This document shows, one piece after another, positions 14,303 to 20,117 of a DNA stretch of 20,117 nucleotides. Both the position numbers and the translations under genes were made by a program. The stretch lies in the NCBI GenBank assembly GCA_036446455.1, contig JAZFSZ010000089.1, positions 1 to 20,117 on the forward strand, in the 5' to 3' direction. How positions within the stretch are numbered: the first letter of the stretch is position 1; each line of letters begins with the position of its first letter. The notes under the pieces are model-generated. The model did no database searches. It was not told where the DNA came from and saw nothing but the letters and a program-made list of their open reading frames with translations. Source of the stretch: JAZFSZ01 sp036446455 (GTDB lineage: Bacteria > Pseudomonadota > Gammaproteobacteria > Acidiferrobacterales > JAJDNE01).

Positions 14303-14857
14303 ATGCCAAACAAGCCCATTATAACAAGCACACGCACTCTCGCCGAAACCCGTCTGTTTCGGGTCGAGGAGCTGAATCTGCGCTTTTCCAGTGGTGTGGA
14401 AGTTACCTATGAGCGTGTGCTTGGCTCGCCATACGGTGCAGTCATGGTCGTGCCCCTGCTGGATGACAATACCGTGCTGCTGATTCGCGAATACGCTGCC
14501 GGCACCGAGCGATACGAATTAACCCTGCCCAAAGGGCGTATCGAAAAAGATGAAAATCCGATCGATGCCGCCAACCGTGAGATCATGGAAGAGGTGGGTT
14601 ATGGCGCGCGGCGGTTGACGCGGCTGAAGTCACTTACCGAAGCGCCCGGCTATTTGCGTCACGAAACACATCTAGTCGTCGCCGAAGATCTTTATGCGCA
14701 GAAACACGAGGGCGACGAGCCAGAGGAAATCGAAGTCGTGCCCTGGCGGCTGGATGATCTGGACAATTTATGGTCGCACACCGAATGTACCGAGGCGCGC
14801 ACCATCGCCGCCCTGTTTCTGGTGCGATACGATTATCATCGCAAGGAGGCGATGTGA
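14303..14857 (+). CDS. nudE: ADP compounds hydrolase NudE (Nudix)
   Basis: A 184-residue Nudix hydrolase. The Nudix box runs from G78 to Y100 and fits G-x5-E-x7-REUxEExGU completely, with REIMEEVGY at its end. The flanks (YGAVMVVPLLDDNTVLLIREYAAG before it, EAPGYLRHETHLVVAEDL after it) match NudE, which cleaves ADP-ribose, NADH and diadenosine polyphosphates to nucleoside monophosphates. The RBS before ATG 14303 is poor. Its stop overlaps the GTG start of cysQ, so the two are translationally coupled. Both enzymes turn over adenine nucleotide by-products. Confidence 0.94.
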   Translation: MPNKPIITSTRTLAETRLFRVEELNLRFSSGVEVTYERVLGSPYGAVMVVPLLDDNTVLLIREYAAGTERYELTLPKGRIEKDENPIDAANREIMEEVGYGARRLTRLKSLTEAPGYLRHETHLVVAEDLYAQKHEGDEPEEIEVVPWRLDDLDNLWSHTECTEARTIAALFLVRYDYHRKEAM

Positions 14858-15666
14858 GTATCAATCAGACAATGCTGGCGAATTATCTGCAGCCGGTTCG
14901 CGAACTCGCCTGGCAGGCCGGGCAGGAGATTCTCAATGTTTATCATGGAGATTTCGAGGTCGAGACCAAGCCCGACGGTTCGCCGTTAACAGCGGCGGAT
15001 GAGGCGGCGCATCGCACCATCGTCAATGGCCTCGCTCAACTTACGCCCGACATCCCCGTCCTTTCCGAAGAAGCCAGTGAAATCGCCTACAAAGAACGGG
15101 CGGTGTGGGACCAGTTTTGGCTGGTGGATCCACTGGATGGCACCCGGGAATTTGTAAAACGTAACGGTGAATTTACCGTCAATATCGCCTTTATCGACAA
15201 AAATAAACCGGTGCTGGGTGTGGTGCATGTCCCTGTCAGCGGCGTGAGTTATTTTGCCTGTGAAGGTGTTGGCGCTTTCAAACAAGAGCCAAACAAGGAG
15301 GCCAGGTCGATTGCGGTGTCGCGATACACCGGAGGCAAGGTGCGCATCGCGGGAAGCCGCTCTCATGCCGGTAACGCGCTAAAAAAATTCATAACCGCCG
15401 TGGGTGATGTTGAAATAATCGGTATGGGCAGTTCGCTAAAGCTGTGTCTGGTGGCCGAAGGTGCGGTTGATGTCTATCCCCGTCTCGGGCCAACATCAGA
15501 ATGGGATACCGCTGCCGCTCAAGCCATTGTCGAAAATGCCGGTGGCAAGGTGACTGACATCGACAACAATCCGCTGCGTTATAACAAGGAGAATATTCTT
15601 AACCCGTGGTTTATTGTCAGCGATGGCGTGACCGACTGGACGCAATACATCGATGGACCCGTTTAA
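14854..15666 (+). CDS. cysQ: 3'(2'),5'-bisphosphate nucleotidase CysQ
   Basis: A 270-residue inositol-monophosphatase-fold enzyme that hydrolyses 3'-phosphoadenosine 5'-phosphate to AMP, clearing the by-product of sulfate assimilation. Metal sites are visible: SEEAS (E72, E73), DPLDGTREF (D92, D95) and the late SEWDTAAAQAI. I set the start at GTG 14854, because AAGGAGG (14843-14849) lies 4 bases upstream and the GTG overlaps the nudE TGA by two bases. An ATG at 14872 is a possible but less supported start. Its 3' end overlaps the FGGY kinase start by 14 bp. Confidence 0.94.
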   Translation: MSINQTMLANYLQPVRELAWQAGQEILNVYHGDFEVETKPDGSPLTAADEAAHRTIVNGLAQLTPDIPVLSEEASEIAYKERAVWDQFWLVDPLDGTREFVKRNGEFTVNIAFIDKNKPVLGVVHVPVSGVSYFACEGVGAFKQEPNKEARSIAVSRYTGGKVRIAGSRSHAGNALKKFITAVGDVEIIGMGSSLKLCLVAEGAVDVYPRLGPTSEWDTAAAQAIVENAGGKVTDIDNNPLRYNKENILNPWFIVSDGVTDWTQYIDGPV

Positions 15667-17107
15667 TATCACCAGCGCGCAGGATTTGTTTCTGGCCATC
15701 GACCAGGGTGGTCATTCCACGCGTGCGCTGATCTACGATGGTCATGGGGGCCTTAAAGCCGGTGGCAAGAGACCGGTGAGTTCGACAACACCACAACAAG
15801 ACTGGGTGGAGCAGGATCCGGAAGAAATGTTGCAGTCGATCCGGGGATCGGTAATGGAGGCGCTGGAAGCCATCGGCGACAAGGCGCCACACATCCTGGC
15901 TGCAGGACTTGCTACCCAACGTTCCAGTCTCGTCTGCTGGGATAAGGAAACCGGTGAAGCCTTGTCGCCCATCATCAGCTGGCAGGACCGGCGCGCGTCG
16001 CGGTGGCTGGATTCACTACCCATGGATCGCGAATGGGTGCATCGTGCTACTGGCCTGTTTGTTACCGCACACTATGGCGCCAGCAAGTTCCGCTGGTGTC
16101 TGGACAACCTGCCTGCCGTTGTTGAGGCACTTGAAAAAGATCGCCTGGCCATGGGGCCGATGGCGAGTTTTCTGGTATTTCGCTTGCTGGATGAAAGGCC
16201 CTATGTCGCCGACCCCGCCAACGCGTCACGCACACAATTGTGGAATGTCAAAACCCGCGACTGGGACCCGGAGCTAATGGAACTGTTTGACTTACCGCTG
16301 GCTGTATTTCCCCGTTGCGTTCCGACGCAATATCATTACGGCACGTTAAACACCAGTATCATGCCGATACCGTTGACTATTTTAAATGGTGATCAATCTG
16401 CCGCAATGTTCGCCTTTGGTGATATCCAGCCAGAAACGGCTTACATCAATATCGGTACCGGCGCCTTTATTTCTCGTCCTTCGGGCCACTATCCTGGATT
16501 TGCCCGCCGGCTACTGACCAGCGTTATCCTGCAGAATAAGGATGAGTCGACTTATGTCACCGAAGGGACAGTGAACGGTGCCGCGAGCGCGCTTGACTGG
16601 TTGCAGGAAACGTATTCCATTGAGACTTCTCCCGACAATCTCAGCAAATGGCTGGAAAAAGTGTGTAACCCGCCGCTGTTCTTGAATGGTATTGCCGGGC
16701 TTGGCGCACCATTCTGGATCGCGGGATTTCATAGCGAATTCATCGGTGAGGGCGATGACGGGGAAAAGGCAGTCGCGGTTATCGAGAGCATCATATTTTT
16801 GCTGCGTATCAACATGGAAGAAATGCAAAAACAGGCCTCACCGCCGCTGCAAATCCAGATTACCGGCGGCCTCGCCAGTCTCGATGGCCTGTGTCAGCGA
16901 CTCGCTGACATCAGCAAGCTGCCGGTGTATCGACCGGTAGAGCGCGAGGCCACGGCCCGCGGTACGGCATACCTTGTGGCCAACTGCCCGAGTGAGTGGC
17001 CCGAATCCAGCATCGGCGTCTGGTTTAAACCCAAAGAAAACGGCGCGCTGCAACAACGCTATCAGGCATGGAGAGACGCCATGCTGGAAGACATGCGCAA
17101 GGATTAG
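15653..17107 (+). CDS. FGGY-family carbohydrate kinase, glycerol-kinase-like
   Basis: A 484-residue ATP-dependent sugar or polyol kinase. The N-terminal phosphate motif (LAIDQGGHSTRA), the SWQDRRAS motif, the catalytic base in NGDQSAAMFAFGD, the INIGTGAFI adenosine-site motif and the C-terminal TGGLASLDGLCQ are all present. Alignment by eye to E. coli GlpK is good over the whole length (for example NASRT-L-N--T-DWD). But of GlpK's glycerol contacts, Arg83 is kept (TQRSS), Glu84 is Ser and Tyr135 appears to be His (TAHYGASK). The substrate may therefore not be glycerol. Starts inside the end of cysQ (14-bp overlap). Ends in a 4-bp convergent overlap with the GlpD-like gene. Confidence 0.9.
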   Translation: MDPFNITSAQDLFLAIDQGGHSTRALIYDGHGGLKAGGKRPVSSTTPQQDWVEQDPEEMLQSIRGSVMEALEAIGDKAPHILAAGLATQRSSLVCWDKETGEALSPIISWQDRRASRWLDSLPMDREWVHRATGLFVTAHYGASKFRWCLDNLPAVVEALEKDRLAMGPMASFLVFRLLDERPYVADPANASRTQLWNVKTRDWDPELMELFDLPLAVFPRCVPTQYHYGTLNTSIMPIPLTILNGDQSAAMFAFGDIQPETAYINIGTGAFISRPSGHYPGFARRLLTSVILQNKDESTYVTEGTVNGAASALDWLQETYSIETSPDNLSKWLEKVCNPPLFLNGIAGLGAPFWIAGFHSEFIGEGDDGEKAVAVIESIIFLLRINMEEMQKQASPPLQIQITGGLASLDGLCQRLADISKLPVYRPVEREATARGTAYLVANCPSEWPESSIGVWFKPKENGALQQRYQAWRDAMLEDMRKD

Positions 17108-18261
17108 GTCAGCTTCAGTTCGCGCGTATCCGCTATTGCCTCACGGCGTCCTAATGTTTTTCGCAGTTGCGCAATGGTTTTTTGTGCGGTTGCGCGGTAA
17201 CCCGTCAGTTTACCGCCATAAATAGTAATCAGGCCCGGATGCGTCGCGGTTTCGTGCAAGGTAATGTCGCGGGGTCGATGAAATGCTGCGTTTTCACTGT
17301 GTGGTAACACTCTGAGGCCGGCAAAACTGCCGATAATACTGGTATGCCGCGCGGGAAAATAATGGTGATAGGTTTCCAGTAAGTAATCGATCTCTTCCTG
17401 TGTTGCGACCACCTTGGCGGGATCACCTTCATAGTTTTTCTCGGTTGTCCCCACCAGTGTGTGTTCATACCAAGGTATGACAAATACCGCGCGCCGGTCT
17501 TTAGGCGCCTCGAGGTAGTACACGCCCTGCTCGGTCTTGCCTCGCAGAACAATGTGGCTGCCCTGCACCAGATCCATAGCAAGCTTGTCCGTTACGGGGT
17601 TTATCCGCTCCAGTACGGGATTGGCCCACGGCCCGGCAGCATTGACCAGTGCACGACAGCGTAATCCGGTTTCTCCTCCATCTTTGCGGATACGTACCGA
17701 ATAGTGTTCGCCATTGAAGCTGGCGCCAACAAACTCTGCCGGCAAATACAGTTCCGCGCCCAGCGACTGTGCCGAACGCATCACCGCCTGTGTCAATTTG
17801 ACGTCATCGGTTTGTGCGTCCCAGTAACGAAACACGGTGACCAGATTTTCGGTGCTCAGACCGTCGAGCCGGTGCCATTCGTCCCGGCTAAGCTGATGAA
17901 ACAGGGCGCGGCGGCGCAAACCGGCGAGCAGGGCATAAAGTGACAGCCCGGTGCGAATCATCCACGGCCGGCGCGACGTATTGTTATAGACAGGAAGGTA
18001 AAAACGCGTGGCTTTTACCAGGCTCGGTGCAATCTGCAACAAGGTAAGGCGTTCCCGCAGGGACTCGCGTACGAGGCCAAACTGCAAGCTTTCGAGGTAG
18101 CGCAAACCACCGTGTATCAATTTACTGGAACGGCCGGAGGTGCCGGCGGCTAGGCCAGTTTGTTCCAGCAAGACAGTTTTGTAGCCGGCGGCTGCCGCAG
18201 CTTGTGCCACGCCGGTGCCGTGGATACCACCGCCGATAACAATTATGTCGACGCTTTCCAT
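17104..18261 (-). CDS. glpD: FAD-dependent glycerol-3-phosphate dehydrogenase-like protein, short form
   Basis: A 385-residue flavoprotein. The FAD-binding Rossmann motif VIGGGIHGTGVAQAAAAAGY (8-27) and the GlpD signature GRSSKLIHGGLRYLE (43-57) are intact. So are LVNAAGPWANPVL, IPWYEHTLVGTTE and the C-terminal YGGKLTGYR motif. GlpD oxidises glycerol 3-phosphate to dihydroxyacetone phosphate at the membrane and feeds electrons to quinone. E. coli GlpD has about 500 residues; this one ends after the catalytic domain and lacks the C-terminal helical domain. It lies 4 bases after the GDPD gene, in one operon. Another 2-hydroxy-acid or amino-alcohol substrate cannot be excluded. Confidence 0.88.
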   Translation of the reverse strand: MESVDIIVIGGGIHGTGVAQAAAAAGYKTVLLEQTGLAAGTSGRSSKLIHGGLRYLESLQFGLVRESLRERLTLLQIAPSLVKATRFYLPVYNNTSRRPWMIRTGLSLYALLAGLRRRALFHQLSRDEWHRLDGLSTENLVTVFRYWDAQTDDVKLTQAVMRSAQSLGAELYLPAEFVGASFNGEHYSVRIRKDGGETGLRCRALVNAAGPWANPVLERINPVTDKLAMDLVQGSHIVLRGKTEQGVYYLEAPKDRRAVFVIPWYEHTLVGTTEKNYEGDPAKVVATQEEIDYLLETYHHYFPARHTSIIGSFAGLRVLPHSENAAFHRPRDITLHETATHPGLITIYGGKLTGYRATAQKTIAQLRKTLGRREAIADTRELKLT

Positions 18262-18265
18262 GTAC

Positions 18266-19006
18266 TTATTCCATATGTTTAGCCAGCAACAAGCTCATTT
18301 TTTCAATATCAAAAGTCTCGATGTAGTCGGCACCCCGCTTTGCCAGCTTGATTGCCAGCTTGGGATCATTGACCTCATACAATACCAGTCGCGACTTGCG
18401 TTTTTTGACCGAACCCAGTTTGGGGAGTTTCTTGTAATTGCAGAAAGTATATTGTGGCTGGATGTCATCCACGATGCGCTGATTGCGATCACCCCAGCTT
18501 TCAAGAATAACGCCGATATATTCCCAACCGTTACGTCTTGCCGCCAGCATAAAATCATAATCAAACGAAATCAGTACACAACGTTTGCGTACAGGAGCAA
18601 GCTCACGGTGTAATAGAGAAAGGATCGTGGTGGCACCTAATTTTTCTATTGCTACCCGTTTCACTTCGACAAAAATGCGAACGTTGGGGTGGTGCAGCAT
18701 CAGCTGCACAAATTCGCTCAAGGTCGCGACCTTGGTGTGTTCAAAGGCATCACCCAGACGCTCCGGCTCCGAGGCCCTGAATGCCTGCACCTGCTGCAGA
18801 GTGTGGTCATGGATGGCGCCATCGACACCGCAGACGCGTTTCAGGTCACGGTCATGAAACAACACCAGCACCTGATCGGCTGTGAGTTGAATATCGATCT
18901 CAACCGCCCTGGCACCGGCCTCGATAGCTGCGCCTAAACCGACAATTGTATTTTCGGGAAAGTGCCGCGTATAACCGCGGTGGGCGATGAGTTTAAACTT
19001 GGGCAT
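18266..19006 (-). CDS. Glycerophosphodiester phosphodiesterase (cytoplasmic, UgpQ-like)
   Basis: A 246-residue GDPD-fold TIM barrel without a signal peptide. The catalytic motif is AHRGYTRHFPENT (H9, R10, E18, N19), followed by EIDIQLTADQVLVLFHDRDL (E36, D38, H51) and a metal- or substrate-binding FVEVKR. It would hydrolyse glycerophosphodiesters from phospholipid turnover to glycerol 3-phosphate and an alcohol. The next gene in the operon, GlpD-like, uses glycerol 3-phosphate, which fits well. The C-terminus has RGADYIETFDIEKM, typical of the barrel end. The RBS is weak; the 145-bp upstream gap before oxyR should hold the promoter. Confidence 0.93.
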   Translation of the reverse strand: MPKFKLIAHRGYTRHFPENTIVGLGAAIEAGARAVEIDIQLTADQVLVLFHDRDLKRVCGVDGAIHDHTLQQVQAFRASEPERLGDAFEHTKVATLSEFVQLMLHHPNVRIFVEVKRVAIEKLGATTILSLLHRELAPVRKRCVLISFDYDFMLAARRNGWEYIGVILESWGDRNQRIVDDIQPQYTFCNYKKLPKLGSVKKRKSRLVLYEVNDPKLAIKLAKRGADYIETFDIEKMSLLLAKHME

Positions 19007-19151
19007 ACTGTGTGTTTATCATTATTCCGGTTTTGAGACACCTGTGGATGTTTCTGGTTCGGGTTGGTTGAAGTGATGGCAAGATCTTCCGCAGATTTTT
19101 CCAAAGTGTCTGGATGCCGGATGTAGGACAGATATTACGCCAGTACGCATT

Positions 19152-20045
19152 TTACATTGAAGATAAAGTGTTCCGGATCAGTGTCCGAAGCCGGGTAAAT
19201 GTCTCTTCACGGTAGCTGCCTTTGCGGTAAAGCATGCCGATGCGACGGCTGGGTTTTGGGTTCCTGAAAGGCAAGTAGCGGATCGGATCTTTTTTGGTCT
19301 GTTTGTCTGGTACCGCCAGTTCCGGCATCAACGTGAGTCCCATACCTTCTCCCACCATGTGGCGCAGAGTTTCGAGGCTGGAGGCCTGAAACGCTGAATT
19401 TTCGGTGGCGCCGGCCATGAAACATACTTCCAGCGCCTGGTGTCGCAGGCAATGGCCTTCTTCGAGCAGAAGCATTTCACGGTTATCGAGATCGCCCAGG
19501 GAAATAATTGGCTTCCCGGCGAGCTCCTCATCCCGTGGCACGGCCAGCAAAAAAGATTCCTGAAACAGATCCAGCTCGGCGAATTCGTCTGTGTCCACGG
19601 GCAATGCCAGGATCAATAAATCGAGTTCGGCGCGGTGTAGTTTTTCCAGCAATACCGAGGTCTGGTATTCGTGCAGCCACAGTTTTAATTTTGGATACTG
19701 CTTGTGTATTTGCTGCATGATCTGCGGCAACAGATATGGTGCCAGCGTCGGGATCAGCCCCAGGTGCAGATCACCTGCCATCACATCCTGCGACGTCTGC
19801 GCTATTTCTCGAATTCCCTTCACCTGCGCCAGGATACGACGCGCCTGCTCTGTAACAGCCTTACCGACATCGGTCATTACCACTTGCCGGGTGCTGCGCT
19901 CGACCAGCAGTACACCCAGCTCATCCTCCAGCTTTTTCAGTTGCCCGCTCAGGGTGGGCTGGCTGACAAAACAGCGCTTTGCCGCCTTGTGAAAATGGCG
20001 TTCCTCAGCCACCGCCACCAGGTATTCCAGTTCCCGCAGGTTCAT
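19152..20045 (-). CDS. oxyR: Hydrogen peroxide-sensing LysR-type regulator OxyR
   Basis: A 297-residue LysR-type regulator. The winged helix-turn-helix (AVAEERHFHKAAKRCFVSQPTLS) and the linker and effector domain align with E. coli OxyR without large gaps. The peroxide-reactive pair is present as EGHCLRHQALEVC, with Cys199 and Cys208 at exactly the E. coli numbers, so disulfide sensing is expected. GLIPTLAPYLLP and SSLETLRHMVGEGMGLTLMP are also OxyR-specific. I start at ATG 20045 (MNLRELEYLVAV), the family start; an ATG at 20072 adds nine residues without homology and falls inside the predicted operator. OxyR normally represses its own gene and activates a divergent peroxide-defence gene, which here would lie past the right edge. 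Confidence 0.96.
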   Translation of the reverse strand: MNLRELEYLVAVAEERHFHKAAKRCFVSQPTLSGQLKKLEDELGVLLVERSTRQVVMTDVGKAVTEQARRILAQVKGIREIAQTSQDVMAGDLHLGLIPTLAPYLLPQIMQQIHKQYPKLKLWLHEYQTSVLLEKLHRAELDLLILALPVDTDEFAELDLFQESFLLAVPRDEELAGKPIISLGDLDNREMLLLEEGHCLRHQALEVCFMAGATENSAFQASSLETLRHMVGEGMGLTLMPELAVPDKQTKKDPIRYLPFRNPKPSRRIGMLYRKGSYREETFTRLRTLIRNTLSSM

Positions 20046-20062
20046 ACACGGCCCGTATATTA

Positions 20063-20099
20063 ATAGGTACAACCAATCAGTATATTAGAAATAAACGAT
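20063..20099. promoter_or_regulatory. Predicted OxyR-binding site upstream of oxyR
   Basis: The 37-bp OxyR consensus is two ATAGnTnnnAnCTAT units separated by 7 bases. Unit 1 (20063-20077) matches 9 of 10 defined positions; the spacer is exactly 7; unit 2 (20085-20099) matches 7 of 10. It lies 18 bp upstream of the oxyR start codon, which fits autorepression and control of a divergent promoter to the right. Confidence 0.65.
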
Positions 20100-20117
20100 T
20101 TCAACAATCACTCCATC

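Overview
The window looks like chromosomal DNA of a free-living gammaproteobacterium. The evidence is a ThiC C-terminus, an OxyR whose cysteines fall at the E. coli positions 199 and 208, a NudE-CysQ pair, a YrfG-type nucleotidase, SixA, NnrS and a CspA-type cold-shock protein. Genes are tightly packed, on both strands, in short operons. I see no rRNA, tRNA, transposase, integrase or CRISPR array. The only phage-like material is an isolated pair of spanin genes.

Left part (1-4490): the 3' end of thiC; an exported dienelactone-hydrolase-fold protein whose catalytic residues look replaced; a terminator; then a tight three-gene operon. That operon encodes a 70-residue exported protein with six symmetrically spaced cysteines, a calcineurin-like metallophosphoesterase, and a fusion of a Ser/Thr protein kinase with a universal stress protein domain. 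Kinase, possible phosphatase and small cysteine protein in one transcript look like an envelope or stress signalling unit.

Middle (4491-11310): a nitroreductase diverges from an exported endonuclease/exonuclease/phosphatase-fold protein that starts at GTG. Next comes cspA with a structured leader. Divergent from it is a small inner-membrane protein overlapped out of frame by a lipoprotein: an Rz/Rz1-like spanin pair with no holin, endolysin or other phage gene nearby, closed by a perfect bidirectional terminator. After that come an exported tandem rhodanese, a sixA-nnrS pair, and a dodecin plus DUF2007/zinc-ribbon pair.

Right part (11600-20117): a YkgJ-type cysteine-cluster protein, a YrfG-type HAD nucleotidase, an exported two-domain sulfurtransferase and a SpoIIAA-like STAS protein. 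Then nudE-cysQ-FGGY kinase form a translationally coupled operon. It meets, with a 4-bp convergent overlap, an opposing operon of a glycerophosphodiester phosphodiesterase and a short GlpD-like FAD enzyme. Together the last three could recycle glycerophosphodiesters or glycerol-like compounds to dihydroxyacetone phosphate, although the kinase lacks two of GlpK's glycerol-contacting residues. The window closes with oxyR, and just upstream of its start codon lies a 37-bp sequence matching the classical four-part OxyR site.

The best leads are the orphan spanin pair, the twin-CX3C protein with its phosphatase/kinase operon, the apparent dienelactone hydrolase pseudoenzyme, the altered FGGY kinase and the OxyR operator.
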